A stretch of DNA of 64,000 nt from Desulfobacterales bacterium (GCA_021737275.1 JAIPEE010000007.1:50710-114709); one strand, 5' to 3'. Counted from the first letter of the stretch, positions 18,580-28,490 are shown. A program made the numbers and translations. Notes: a model not told the origin generated them from the sequence alone.

Positions 18580-20496
18580 ATGGTAAATATAACACTTCCG
18601 GATGGTAATAAAAAGACTTTTGACAAAACTCCGACAGGGGTGGACGTTGCCCTGAGTATTTCAGAAGGTTTGGCAAGAAACTGTGTGGCAATGGAGATTG
18701 AAGATCAACTCCTTGATTTAAATAATAAAATTGAAAATGATGCTACAGTCAGACTGGTAACAACAAAGGATCCTGAAGCACTTGAAATTATGCGTCACAG
18801 CGCTGCCCATGTTATGGCTCAGGCAATCCAGCACATATATAAGGATGCCAAACTTACCATAGGACCTGTTGTAGAAGACGGTTTTTATTACGATATTGAC
18901 ATGCAGCCGGTCTCTGAAGATGACTTTCCCAAGATTGAAGCGGAAATTAAAAAGATCATCAAGGCCAACATTCCTTTTCAGCGCAAAGTTGTTTCAAAAT
19001 CTGATGCGCTGGATTTTTATAAGGATGAACCCTACAAGCTGGAATTAATTACAGCTCTTGAAGATGGCACTATTTCCCTTTATGAACAGGGTGATTTTAC
19101 CGATCTTTGCCGGGGCCCTCATGTGCCGCATACCGGCATGATAAAAGCCATCAAGCTGATGAAGGTTTCCGGTGCATACTGGCGCGCAGACCAGACAAAG
19201 GCACAACTCCAGAGAATTTACGGGACAGCCTTTTTTGATAAAAAAGAGTTGAAAGAACATCTTCTTTTTATTGAAGAGGCCAAAAAAAGAAATCATCGCA
19301 AACTTGGACTGGCCATGGATCTTTTCAGCTTTCATGATGAAGCGCCGGGCATGCCGTTTTTTCACCCCAAAGGCATGGCGCTCTGGAATACACTCCTGGA
19401 ATACTGGCGAGAAGCTCATAAAGAAGCCGGATATGTGGAGACCAAAACACCGCTTATTTTAAATCGTGCATTATGGGAAAAAAGTGGTCACTGGGAAAAC
19501 TATCGGGAAAATATGTATACAACGATTATTGATGAAACCGAGTATGCCATCAAACCGATGAACTGCCCGGGCGGGATGTTGCTTTTTGGTGCCAGACCCC
19601 ATTCCTACAAAGAGCTGCCGCTTCGTGCCGGAGAGATTGGGCTTGTTCACCGGCATGAGCTGAGCGGTGTTCTTTCCGGTCTTTTCAGAGTCAGAGCTTT
19701 TCATCAGGATGATGCCCATCTTTTTATGACGCCGGAGCAGATTGAAGATGAAATTTTAGGCGTACTACAACTGGTTGAAAAGGTTTATGGTACGTTTGGC
19801 CTTGAGTTTCATCTTGAACTTTCCACCCGCCCGGAAAAGTCGATCGGTACGGATGAACAGTGGGATGTTGCCACATCAGGACTTGAATCTGCGTTGATAA
19901 AATATGGACGTCAATTCAAAATTAATGAAGGTGACGGCGCTTTTTACGGTCCCAAGATTGATATCCATATTCAGGACGCACTTAAACGAACCTGGCAGTG
20001 CGGTACGATTCAACTGGACATGGCCCTGCCGGAACGTTTTGATCTGAGCTATATTGGTCAGGATAATGAAAAACATCGCCCCATTATGATTCACCGGGTG
20101 GTTTACGGATCAATAGAACGATTCCTGGGGATTCTGGTTGAGCATTTTGCCGGCAAATTTCCGCTATGGATGGCACCGGTTCAGGCTGTTTTGCTGCCGA
20201 TTAATGATGAACTGGCCGTGTATGCGGATGATGTTAAAAATACACTTGAAAAAGCGGGCCTGCGTGTTGAAGTGGATAGCCGTACTGAAAGCCTCAATAG
20301 AAAGGTCCGTGATGCCCAGCAGATGAAGGTGCCGCTTTCCATTACAATTGGAAACAAGGAAAAAGAAGCGGGTACACTTTCCGTACGGACACTTGACGGT
20401 CAGGTTAAATACGGTATTGATCATGAAACTTTTATTAATACGGTGAAAAAGCATATTGAAGACAAGAAACGGGATCTGGAGCTTTTTCAGGGTTAA
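18580..20496 (+). CDS. thrS: threonyl-tRNA synthetase
   Basis: A 638-residue class II synthetase, full length. Domain order is TGS (1-62), the editing domain with the HSAAHVMAQAI motif near 72, then the catalytic core with KPMNCPGGM (zinc Cys, about 330), RHELSGVLSGLFRVRAFHQDDAH (motif 2) and RVVYGSIERFLGILVEHFAG (motif 3). The C-terminal anticodon-binding domain is complete. infC, its frequent neighbour, is absent. No T-box-like leader is visible in the short upstream gap. Confidence 0.97.
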   Translation: MVNITLPDGNKKTFDKTPTGVDVALSISEGLARNCVAMEIEDQLLDLNNKIENDATVRLVTTKDPEALEIMRHSAAHVMAQAIQHIYKDAKLTIGPVVEDGFYYDIDMQPVSEDDFPKIEAEIKKIIKANIPFQRKVVSKSDALDFYKDEPYKLELITALEDGTISLYEQGDFTDLCRGPHVPHTGMIKAIKLMKVSGAYWRADQTKAQLQRIYGTAFFDKKELKEHLLFIEEAKKRNHRKLGLAMDLFSFHDEAPGMPFFHPKGMALWNTLLEYWREAHKEAGYVETKTPLILNRALWEKSGHWENYRENMYTTIIDETEYAIKPMNCPGGMLLFGARPHSYKELPLRAGEIGLVHRHELSGVLSGLFRVRAFHQDDAHLFMTPEQIEDEILGVLQLVEKVYGTFGLEFHLELSTRPEKSIGTDEQWDVATSGLESALIKYGRQFKINEGDGAFYGPKIDIHIQDALKRTWQCGTIQLDMALPERFDLSYIGQDNEKHRPIMIHRVVYGSIERFLGILVEHFAGKFPLWMAPVQAVLLPINDELAVYADDVKNTLEKAGLRVEVDSRTESLNRKVRDAQQMKVPLSITIGNKEKEAGTLSVRTLDGQVKYGIDHETFINTVKKHIEDKKRDLELFQG

Positions 20497-20590
20497 ACCG
20501 GAGATATTTCAAAGACCCGGGTGCAAAAAACTTAAAATGGTTGTAAAAACTGTTGAATTTGCATAGCGAGCACCAACCTGTTCAGAGATT

Positions 20591-21001
20591 ATGCAGAAAA
20601 TACTTTCGAGGATTTTATTATACTGGTTTCCTTTGGCCGCTTACTGCGGCCTCATCTTTTTTATGTCTTCAAGGCCGGCACCTGAACAGATTCCACAATT
20701 TTTTTGTGTGGACAAACTGATTCACATGGGTGAATATGGTCTGCTCAGTATGCTTTTTTACAGGGCATATGGAACAACAACGCTATATAAAAAGACCATC
20801 CGTTTGGTTATATTGAGTATCTTGTCTGCAGGCCTTTACGGCATCAGCGATGAATTTCACCAAGCCTTTAACCCCACCCGCCATCCATCCATCGCGGATA
20901 TTATCGCAGACTTTTCAGGTGCATGTCTCGGCGTCTGGCTTTACCATTATATTGCCTTGTACTTTCCGGTTTTGACCGGCAATCACCGATTGACAAGATA
21001 G
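20591..21001 (+). CDS. VanZ-like family membrane protein
   Basis: A 136-residue protein with three or four hydrophobic segments and the VanZ family signature DKLIHMGEYGLLSMLFYRAY (about 38-57) and SDEFHQAFNPTRHPSIADIIADFSG (about 90-115). Such proteins sit in the inner membrane; those of the vanZ type modify teicoplanin susceptibility, but the role of most is unknown. Located between thrS and fdhA, with no evident functional tie. Ends in TAG. Confidence 0.85.
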   Translation: MQKILSRILLYWFPLAAYCGLIFFMSSRPAPEQIPQFFCVDKLIHMGEYGLLSMLFYRAYGTTTLYKKTIRLVILSILSAGLYGISDEFHQAFNPTRHPSIADIIADFSGACLGVWLYHYIALYFPVLTGNHRLTR

Positions 21002-21107
21002 TCGTTTTTTTATACAAAAACAATTTGTTGTCCGATTTCGGGTTACAACGTTATTGTTAGAACTATTGAAAGCTGCCTCTTGCAGCATCATATGGGAGAC
21101 TTATAAG

Positions 21108-23876
21108 ATGGATAAACAGCAACTTGTCGTCATAAACGGGAATGAATATCCATTCTCACCCGGGGAGACGATACTGGAAGTGGCAAGGCGGAACAGCATT
21201 GAAATTCCGACGCTTTGTCACCTAAAAGGAACAACGCCTACCGGTGCATGCCGGGTTTGTGTTGTAGAGGTTGAAGGGGCGCGTACGCTTCTGGCATCCT
21301 GTGCAACGCCTGCAGCAAATAATATGATCGTTAAGACAGAATCACCCAGGGTTGTCACATCCAGAAAACTGGCAATCGAACTGCTTCTCTCTTCAGGTAA
21401 CCATAACTGTGCAGCCCGTGCTTCAGAAGGCAAAGACTGGACCGAGTTTCAGCTAAATGTCGGTAAGGATGATGACAGTGAAGAGCTTTGTCCGGTATGG
21501 GGTAACTGCGAACTTCAGAATCTGGCATATAAATACCAGGTAAAGGGCGAAAAGTTTCCTATAACGGAAACCAAATATCCCATGGAGACGGTAAATCCGT
21601 TTATCGTTCGGGACTTTTCAAGATGTATCCTCTGCGGCCGCTGTGTTCAAGCGTGCAATGAAGTTCAGGTTAACAATGCCATCAGTTTCGGTAACAGGGG
21701 CGCAGCTACAAAAATTGTCGCTTCAGGTGACCGCCCGCTCAAAGATTCAGATTGCGTATTCTGCGGTGAATGTGTTCAGGCCTGTCCGGTCGGCGCCCTG
21801 GTCGAAAAGGATACCAGGTATCGTGTAAGGCACTGGGAAACAGAAAAGGTTCGGACCACCTGCAGCTACTGTGGTGTCGGGTGCCAGCTTGAACTTCATG
21901 TTCAGGATGACAAGATTGTTAAGGTAACCGGTGTTGAAGATGCCAAACCCAATTACGGCAGTCTGTGTGTAAAAGGCCGGTTTGGGTTTAACTTTGTTAG
22001 CTCTCCGGAGCGTTTAACAAAGCCTTTGATAAGGAAAAACGGCGAGCTTCAGGAATCTGAATGGGAAGAGGCACTGGATCTGGTTGCTAAAAATTTAAAA
22101 GACATCAAAATGGAGCATGGTGCGGACAGCATTGGTGTGCTGACTTCTGCAAGGATAACCAATGAAGAAAACTATATTGCCAACAAGTTTGCACGCGCGG
22201 TGATCAAGACGAACAATATTGACCATTGCGCCCGGCTCTGACACTCCTCTACCGTGGCCGGTCTGGCCGCAGCATTTGGAAGTGGTGCAATGACGAATAC
22301 CATTGCAGATATCGGAGAAGCAGATGTTATCCTGATTACAGGGTCGAATACGACAGAGAACCATCCTGTTTTATCGACTGTTGTAAAACGGGCAGTTAAA
22401 AACAAAGGGGCCAAACTTATTGTTGTGGACCCCCGTAAAATCAAGATAGCCGGTTTTGCCCATCAGTACCTCAGGCCCAACCTTGGATCGGATGTCGCAT
22501 GGATAAACGGTCTGATGCATGTCATCATCAAGGAAGATCTTTATGATAAAGCGTTTGTAGAAGAACGAACCGTTGATTTCAGCTCCATGAAGGAGATCCT
22601 TGAAAAATACACGCCGAAATATACCGAAGAGGTTACCGGTATTCCTGCACAGCAGATTATTGATGCGGCCAGGATGTATGCAGGCGCAGAAAGAGGAAGT
22701 ATTCTCTACTGTATGGGCATTACGCAGCATACGACCGGTACGGACAATGTAAAATCACTGGCTAACCTGGCGATGCTTTGCGGCAACCTCGGCATCAGGG
22801 GCGGCGGTGTGAACCCGCTCAGAGGCCAGAATAATGTTCAGGGCGCCTGTGATATGGGCGGCCTGCCCAATGTGTTTACCGGGTATCAGCCCGTGAACAA
22901 TGAAGATGCCATTAAAAAAATGGAAACGGCCTGGGGGGTTACCGACCTGAATAAGAAGGTTGGTCTGAAGGTTACGGAAATGCTGCCCAAGGCCCATGAT
23001 GGTGAGTTAAAGGCGTTGTATATTATCGGCGAAAACCCGATGGTTTCAGACCCTGATCTCAACCATGCCGAAGACTGTCTGTCCAGACTGGAATTTATGG
23101 TTGTTCAGGATATCTTTTTGACCGAAACCGCAAAAATGGCGGATGTTGTATTACCGTCAAGATGTTTCGCAGAAAAGGAAGGAACCTTTTCCAATACGGA
23201 ACGCCGTGTTCAGCGTGTCAGAAAAGCGGTGAATCCGCCGGGTGGAGCAAAAGATGATTGGAAAATCACTTGTGAAATCGGTACCCGAATGGGATACGCT
23301 ATGGCCTATACGGACAGTGAGGCCATTTTTAATGAACTTGCTAAAGTAACGCCATCTTATGGCGGTATTACTTATGATCGTATTGAGGAGGAAGGCCTTC
23401 ACTGGCCCTGTCCCACAACCGATCACCCGGGCACTCCGGTTCTGCATATAGGAAAATTTCCTATCGGAAGAGGTAATTTTCATTCAATAGATTACATACC
23501 GCCGGCGGAACAGGTGGATGATGAATATCCGCTCTACCTGACTACCGGCCGGGTGATTTATCATTATCATACCGGTACCATGACCATGAAAACAGACGGT
23601 CTAAATGAGCAGGCACCCGGTTGTTTTGTGGAAATTTCAGCCGGAGATGTTGCAAAATATAATCTGTATGATGGAGAGGCTGTAATTGTTTCATCAAGGC
23701 GAGGTCTGTTAAAGGCTGAAATCAAGGTTTCTTCCAAGGCCGTGGACGGGTCAATTTTTATTCCTTTCCATTTTGCAAGGGCTGCAGCCAATAAATTGAC
23801 CAATGCCGCACTTGATCCTGTATCCGGTATCCCGGAGTATAAGGTTTGCGCGGTGAAGATTGAAAAAGCGGCCTGA
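21108..23876 (+). CDS. fdhA: selenocysteine formate dehydrogenase, catalytic subunit
   Basis: Molybdenum/tungsten formate dehydrogenase of about 922 residues, read through an in-frame TGA at 22239-22241 (codon 378) as selenocysteine in the context CARL-U-HSSTV, the active-site position of this family. The reading frame and homology continue unchanged to 23876. The N-terminus is a NuoG-like [2Fe-2S] domain (Cys 37, 48, 51, 65), then two [4Fe-4S] motifs (CILCGRCVQAC, CVFCGECVQAC), the CSYCGVGCQ cluster motif and the bis-MGD domains. No electron-partner or other fdh gene follows, so it may be free-standing or pair with subunits elsewhere. Start at ATG 21108 with GGGAG upstream; an earlier in-frame start lacks homology. 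Confidence 0.95.
22239..22270 (+). promoter_or_regulatory. selenocysteine codon and SECIS-like hairpin
   Basis: TGA at 22239-22241 is followed 12 bases later by a 6-bp stem GUGGCC (22254-22259) / GGCCGC (22265-22270) enclosing a GGUCU loop. A hairpin just 3' of the UGA with a GGUCU-type apical loop is what bacterial SelB recognises; the E. coli fdhF element has the same loop core. The whole structure lies inside the coding sequence. Confidence 0.85.
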
Positions 23877-23902
23877 TTTTATTTCAGGATAAATATTTGT
23901 AA

Positions 23903-23940
23903 AAATGCCCATGAAGTGAAATGTTTCATGGGCATTTTTT
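23903..23940. terminator. terminator after fdhA
   Basis: A 13-bp stem, AAATGCCCATGAA (23903-23915) with its complement at 23925-23937, then T-rich bases on the plus strand. The minus flank is A/T-rich too, so it may act in both directions. Confidence 0.85.
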
Positions 23941-23948
23941 ACTTCCGG

Positions 23949-23980
23949 ATGGGGATAGACCCCATTTCTTCTTTTTTTAT
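23949..23980 (+). terminator. second tandem terminator-like hairpin after fdhA
   Basis: ATGGGG (23949-23954) pairs with CCCCAT (23960-23965) over a 5-nt loop, followed by a long T-rich tract. It overlaps the 3' end of the convergent solute-binding protein gene. With the hairpin just upstream it forms a double terminator. Confidence 0.7.
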
Positions 23981-24756
23981 TTCCAATCAGTTAAACCATA
24001 TTTACTTAAAATATCATTCAGTTTTCCGGATGCTCTTAATTCCTTAAGGCCGTCAGATAATATTTGAGCATATTCTGCAGATTTAGGATTTGCCGGTGAA
24101 AAAGCGATGTAGAGCGGATCAAGGGTATCTGATCCGGCATGTTTGATCTGGTCCAGTATTCCCTTTTCTTTGGCTGCCAGAAGTAAGACATTTTTGTCTT
24201 CAATAATAACATCAACACGCCCCAGTATCAGTTTGTTGATCATATTATCCAGAGCATCATCTCCTGTTGATAGCTGAACGGTTTTGGAATCCTTGTTCTC
24301 ACTAATATAGGTATCAAGCTCGTCACCATATGCGTAACCCTTTATGGCGCCAAGAGACATATCTTTAAGGGAGGCAATGCCCGTATATTCCCAATTACGT
24401 TCAGTTTTTATAAAAAAACTGGTGTCCAGATTGCCAAGCTCCTCTTCAGGGAAAATAAAATCAGGTGCATCGCCAACTGACGCACCGACGATTGCTGTAT
24501 GCTTGCCATCACGGGTTTGAAGAATGGCCCTGGCCCAGTTAACATTTTTATATATAACGTCATGGCCGGCCTTTTCGAAAACAGTTTGAGCAATTTCGAT
24601 TATAAAGCCGGGTGCTGCAGAATCAGGTTCACAGTTATAGGGGCACCATTCATCAGCCACAAGTTCAATGGTGTCCGCAGATACGCTTGAAAAAAGTTCT
24701 GGGGTAAAAATTGAAATGATTGCAAAAATGAATATGTATATTTTCTTCATCTTCAT
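23977..24756 (-). CDS. periplasmic solute-binding protein, family 3-like
   Basis: A 259-residue exported protein: signal peptide to about residue 28 (VSADT), then a bilobed solute-binding fold of the amino-acid type (ELVADEWCPYNCEP, GFIIEIAQTVFEKAGHDV, LNDILSKYGLTDW). WCPYNCEP at the start of the mature chain is typical of the subgroup that occurs as stand-alone sensors or ABC binding proteins. No permease or ATPase is adjacent, so a signalling or orphan role is possible. Ligand unknown. Start at 24756 or two codons later. Confidence 0.85.
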   Translation of the reverse strand: MKMKKIYIFIFAIISIFTPELFSSVSADTIELVADEWCPYNCEPDSAAPGFIIEIAQTVFEKAGHDVIYKNVNWARAILQTRDGKHTAIVGASVGDAPDFIFPEEELGNLDTSFFIKTERNWEYTGIASLKDMSLGAIKGYAYGDELDTYISENKDSKTVQLSTGDDALDNMINKLILGRVDVIIEDKNVLLLAAKEKGILDQIKHAGSDTLDPLYIAFSPANPKSAEYAQILSDGLKELRASGKLNDILSKYGLTDWK

Positions 24757-25087
24757 TCAGTTCTCCTGATTTTAAATAAAGCGCCATATACTTTATTTAA
24801 AAATTTAGATTTTGGGGAGTTTTTATAGATAAGTTGATGTGTTTGTAGGTTTTGAGTGGACTTATCATCCGGTAAAAACTCCCCATTTCTTAAAATTTGA
24901 GCGTAGAACCCCAGGTCGATATTTATATTTGCCTCAGAATTTTAAATTTAAATAAGCCCGGGGATTTATAAAAACTACTATAATTCCTGTGTAGCATTCC
25001 GGGCAGAGAGCAATAACGCCCGGAATGCTACAATCGTCAGTCAGGATGCCATTACATGACGAGGTGTGTCTTTGTTTTTAATGCAAA
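24757..25087. other. 331-bp gene-free stretch with a perfect inverted repeat
   Basis: Lies downstream of the symporter gene and upstream of the binding-protein gene, both on the minus strand. It holds a 14-bp perfect inverted repeat, GTAGCATTCCGGGC (24991-25004) and its complement (25018-25031), with a 13-nt loop. There is no T-tract on either side, so it is a transcript-end stabiliser or protein site rather than a classic terminator. No coding signal otherwise. Confidence 0.65.
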
Positions 25088-26746
25088 TTATGTTGAAGGG
25101 TTTGTTTCTTCCTCAACATATTCTCTGCCTTTACCAAAGATACCGGCCCAGTTAGAGTAGTTCAAAAGCTTACCGTCCATATCACGAAGCGGTTTAGGCG
25201 GATCGCTCTTTTGTGTGGCCAGGGAAACGACAATCAGGCAAAGAATTGAAGCCATAAGACCCCATACGGAGCTGACATAAAGTGAATCCCACATGGCCCA
25301 ATCAAAATATACAACACCTTCTTCTACAATGCCGATATTTGCTTCGCTTGTCGCCGGCAGATGAATAAAGTAAGCTATGATCCAGGCAGAAAAGCCGCCT
25401 AAAAATGCTGAAATGGCACCATAGTGATTGGCTTTTTTCCAGAAATAGGCTGCCGCATAAGGCGCAAACAGGCCAACCAGCAATACGGACCATGCCACAA
25501 CCATCAGGTTATAAATGACCTGAAACTGGAGAGCCATAATCAGGGAAAAGATTGTAACGATAGGAATAAAAATCCGGGTTGCCTTGAGTGTCTGCTGTTC
25601 ATCGGCTTTCGGATTAAAGTATTTATAACCGTTATAGCCGAGACAAGATGCCGCCGCAAGGATTGCACTATCTGATGAACTCATTAATGCGGCAACAAGT
25701 GCACTTACAAAGATGACGGCAAAGAACGGATTGAGATGTTCAACCGCCATATTCAGAAGAATTTTGTTCAGTGCATCATCTAAACTAAGGTCGGGGTTCA
25801 GCTTGAAGTAGATCATACCGATGATAACCGGCATCATGCCGACAACACAGTATAAACCACTGGCAAGGTAACTTGAATATGAAGCGGTTTTTTCATCCTT
25901 TGCAGAAAGAACACGCTGCATAAGATCCTGTGCAGGAATACTACCAAAACCGATTGCCAGCCATGCGCCCAGCCAATAGAACCAGCCCATATAACCTGTA
26001 TAATACATAAAACCGGCATTACCCAGTTCAGGGTCTGCTGCAGATGCCGGTGTTGGTATAAAGGACCACTGGTTGATGCCCATCCAGTTTCCAGCCGGAT
26101 CATTTGAAAAGATGGCATCCCAACCGCCAACAAGCGGGACGGCAACAAACAGCATGACAATCATACCGATTGTGACAATAATGACCTGGAAAACGTCTGT
26201 AAGCGTAACAGACCACATACCGCCGAGGTAGGTGTATACAACAAGAATGATTGTTGAGATTGTAATACCCCAGGGTAGCGGCACACCTGCAAAGAAGTGG
26301 ATAATTGTACCAAAGCCAACCAACTGGGCGCCAACCCATCCGACTTCGGCAATAACTAAAGCGATTGTGGCGCAAACACCCATGGCTTTTCCAAAGCGGA
26401 TTTCAAAAAGATCGACAAGTGTAAGGTATTTTCCGCGACGCATGAGGCGGGCAAAAAAGAAGCCCGTTAAAAGGAGACATAATGCTGCTCCCCACGGGTC
26501 AAAAATAACACCCTGGTTACCGAAAATGTAGGCATTTCCGGCACCTCCCATACAGGTACCTGAGCCAAACCATGTGGCAAACAGTGTGCCGGTGCAGAAA
26601 AAGATTCCCAGTCGCCGGCCGGCTACAATGTAGTCGGTTGCGCCTTTAATTCGCTTAGAAGCGTACCATCCGATGAACAGCATAGCGGCCATGTAAATAC
26701 ATAGCCCGAATATAACCCAATTTCCATATTCATAACCACCTTCCAT
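25088..26746 (-). CDS. sodium/solute symporter (SSS family)
   Basis: A 552-residue membrane protein with about 13 hydrophobic segments and the SSS core: ATDYIVAGRRLG near residue 37, GTLFATWFGSGTCMGGAG near 54, and LVAALMSSSDSAILAAASCLGYNGY (about 345-370). SSS proteins import organic solutes with Na+. Substrate cannot be read from sequence. An Lrp/AsnC-type regulator lies divergently 570 bp upstream, which suggests an amino acid or related nitrogenous compound (inference). GGGGAGGAG precedes the ATG. Confidence 0.92.
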   Translation of the reverse strand: MEGGYEYGNWVIFGLCIYMAAMLFIGWYASKRIKGATDYIVAGRRLGIFFCTGTLFATWFGSGTCMGGAGNAYIFGNQGVIFDPWGAALCLLLTGFFFARLMRRGKYLTLVDLFEIRFGKAMGVCATIALVIAEVGWVGAQLVGFGTIIHFFAGVPLPWGITISTIILVVYTYLGGMWSVTLTDVFQVIIVTIGMIVMLFVAVPLVGGWDAIFSNDPAGNWMGINQWSFIPTPASAADPELGNAGFMYYTGYMGWFYWLGAWLAIGFGSIPAQDLMQRVLSAKDEKTASYSSYLASGLYCVVGMMPVIIGMIYFKLNPDLSLDDALNKILLNMAVEHLNPFFAVIFVSALVAALMSSSDSAILAAASCLGYNGYKYFNPKADEQQTLKATRIFIPIVTIFSLIMALQFQVIYNLMVVAWSVLLVGLFAPYAAAYFWKKANHYGAISAFLGGFSAWIIAYFIHLPATSEANIGIVEEGVVYFDWAMWDSLYVSSVWGLMASILCLIVVSLATQKSDPPKPLRDMDGKLLNYSNWAGIFGKGREYVEEETNPST

Positions 26747-27093
26747 AACTCTCCTCCCCTTTTAAATAATTAATCTTACAAACAACGTTTGTACTATTCA
26801 GGAACTCAAAAAAATTACCCAAAGCTACAATGCTAAACCTGAAAATCCTTCAAAAAACAGGTATAGTCGAAAGTAGTTTAATTTTCTAAAATTCCTTTAT
26901 CTGCAGACAAAAAAATCCACAGTTAATTATAAGAGATATTGCTGTAGTTATTTTTACTGATTTAAATCAGAAAATCAAAATATTATATTTTTCTAATCCC
27001 TGCATTTCATTACAGGTCAAATCTCAGCTTCGGTCAGGAAAAATCACTCATATAGTAGAGATTATATTCATCATCTGGAAAACACATGTCGTA

Positions 27094-27115
27094 CGTATTT
27101 AGCATAATAAATACG
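27094..27115. promoter_or_regulatory. inverted repeat, candidate Lrp-type operator
   Basis: CGTATTT (27094-27100) and AAATACG (27109-27115), perfect 7-bp arms with an 8-nt spacer, in the divergent region between symporter and regulator. Binding by the adjacent Lrp-type protein is inferred. Confidence 0.45.
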
Positions 27116-27248
27116 AATGTCAACTAAAAAAACCATCTTAAATCGATTCGTTTCGATTGATCCGGCCTGTTTCAAAATGCAGAACGAATTGCGTACTTGA
27201 TTAATATTAAAAACCCTGCTATATGATCAGAAAATTAAATCATATTTG

Positions 27249-27274
27249 CGAAAAATCGTATATTTTATTTTTCG
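27249..27274. promoter_or_regulatory. inverted repeat before the Lrp-type gene
   Basis: CGAAAAAT (27249-27256) and ATTTTTCG (27267-27274), perfect 8-bp arms with a 10-nt spacer, 45 bp upstream of the regulator's ATG. Position suits autoregulation (inference). Confidence 0.45.
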
Positions 27275-27318
27275 TGAGGTGGTAAATCATTAAATAAGTT
27301 TGGTAGATATGGCAAATA

Positions 27319-27798
27319 ATGGCACTGATTGATGAAGTAGATACACAAATTATACAATTGCTCAGGGAAAACGGCCGAATGCCGAATACTGAAATTGCGA
27401 AAAACCTTAAGATTTCAGAAGGTGCTATTCGGAAACGATTAAAAAAGCTGTTTGACAATGAATTGATCCAGGTGGTTGCTGTCATCAATGCTAGCAAGCT
27501 TGGGTTTGAGCTACAGGGTAATATTCATGTCAAGGTCGATATTAAAAAAATAAAACCCATAATGAGCAAACTCCAGAAAATGGATGAAATATGGTACATT
27601 GCCCACCTGACCGGTGCGATTGATTTTGATCTTGAGTTTCGCGTAAAATCCCAGGATGAACTGGATGGGTTGATGAATAAAATTAATAACCTTGATGGTG
27701 TCAAGGATACGGCAACATCATTCAGGTTAAAACTGGTAAAAAATGTGAGTGATTGGGAAATAAAAGATGGCTTTTTCCCGATTAGCGGATCTTCATAA
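27319..27798 (+). CDS. Lrp/AsnC family transcriptional regulator
   Basis: A 159-residue regulator: N-terminal winged helix with DTQIIQLLRENGRMPNTEIAKNLKISEGAIRKRLKKL (residues 6-42), then an AsnC/RAM ligand-binding domain (about 60-145; VKVDIKKIKPIM, YIAHLTGAIDFDLEFRV). Such proteins form octamers and respond to amino acids. Divergent from the SSS symporter, which is its most likely target. The ribosome binding site is weak. Confidence 0.92.
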   Translation: MALIDEVDTQIIQLLRENGRMPNTEIAKNLKISEGAIRKRLKKLFDNELIQVVAVINASKLGFELQGNIHVKVDIKKIKPIMSKLQKMDEIWYIAHLTGAIDFDLEFRVKSQDELDGLMNKINNLDGVKDTATSFRLKLVKNVSDWEIKDGFFPISGSS

Positions 27799-27882
27799 AT
27801 TCCTCCAATATTTTAAAAATAATTATACCGGACAGCCCGCCATTTGTTATTGAAAATGACGGGCTTCTTTTTTGTGTGCAAA

Positions 27883-27999
27883 CTTCAGACTATACTGGGG
27901 ATTTCCCAACCATCCGTATCAAAGCATCTGCAAATTCCGGAAGAGTGCGGCCTGATGGGTTTTAATAAGGATGGACAGTGGGTTAACTACTTTCTTGCA
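27883..27999 (+). pseudogene. arsR-type repressor remnant
   Basis: Only the recognition helix and wing of an ArsR-family repressor survive: LGISQPSVSKHL (about 27892-27930) and FNKDGQWVNYFLA (27961-27999). The N-terminal third and metal-binding residues are missing. The open frame runs directly into a permease remnant, a fusion no intact protein has. Read as decay by deletion. Confidence 0.75.
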
Positions 28000-28252
28000 G
28001 TTGGTGCCGGAATTCATGGCTTTGTTCCTGAAGGTGTTATGGCCGGATTTATGGGTAAGGGCGCATGGTGGCGGGGTGCTCCCATGGCCGTTAAAATGGG
28101 TATTCCCATGTATGCCAATGCTGCCTGGTATAATTCCGGTGGTGGAGGCTTTGCCGGGGAAAGGGACGGCGCTGTGAAGTGTTCTGGCCTTTATGATGAG
28201 TGTGGTTGCCCTTTCCCTGCCGGAAATAGTGATTTTGTGTAAAGTGCTTAAG
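28000..28252 (+). pseudogene. ArsP-type permease remnant, frameshifted
   Basis: Fragments of a DUF318/ArsP-like membrane permease in two frames: AGIHGFVPEGVMAGFMGKGAWW and AVKMGIPMYANAA in the first, then IPVVEALPGKG and VLAFMMSVVALSLPEIVILC (28181-28240) in shifted frames. At least one frameshift breaks it and both ends of the gene are missing. ArsP-like permeases export organoarsenicals and similar compounds. Confidence 0.75.
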
Positions 28253-28263
28253 CTTTCATTGCC

Positions 28264-28365
28264 GGCTATGGCATTTTCAGTACACCGTCTGTAATTGTTG
28301 ATGGAAAAGTTAAGTGCTCCGGTAAAGTACCATCAAAAAATGAAATCAAAAAATGGTTTGAATAA
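28264..28365 (+). pseudogene. thioredoxin-like small redox protein remnant
   Basis: The last 33 codons of a small thioredoxin-family protein: GYGIFSTPSVIVDGKVKCSG then KVPSKNEIKKWFE and TAA. The CxxC-bearing N-terminus is gone. Such proteins often follow arsR and arsP-like permease genes in anaerobes, so all three remnants come from one operon. Confidence 0.7.
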
Positions 28366-28412
28366 TCATAAAAATATTTAAAGAAGAAATTACGTGATGG
28401 GAAAAAAATAAA

Positions 28413-28447
28413 GAACCCCGGCTATCAAGAAATGATAGTCGAGGTTC
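28413..28447. terminator. hairpin between convergent units
   Basis: GAACCCCGGCTATCA (28413-28427) pairs with TGATAGTCGAGGTTC (28433-28447) with two mismatches and a 5-nt loop. Lies between the decayed ars unit and the metV operon end. Confidence 0.6.
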
Positions 28448-28490
28448 TCAAGTATATAGCAGTATAAGCCCTTCCTATGAATAAAAGAAT

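Larger units (their letters stand above)
26747..27318. other. 572-bp AT-rich divergent regulatory region
   Basis: Separates the symporter and Lrp-type regulator genes. It contains no convincing ORF but several palindromes, listed separately. Its length and AT-richness are typical of a region bound by an Lrp-like protein at multiple sites. Confidence 0.5.

Noticed and set aside
22239..22241. TGA in fdhA as a gene end followed by a second gene
   Set aside because: CARL-TGA-HSST is the selenocysteine context of formate dehydrogenases, the frame continues with cofactor-binding domains, and a SECIS-like hairpin follows.
22371..22730. Long antisense ORFs inside fdhA and other genes
   Set aside because: They mirror the codon structure of the real gene on the opposite strand and lack starts with ribosome binding sites.
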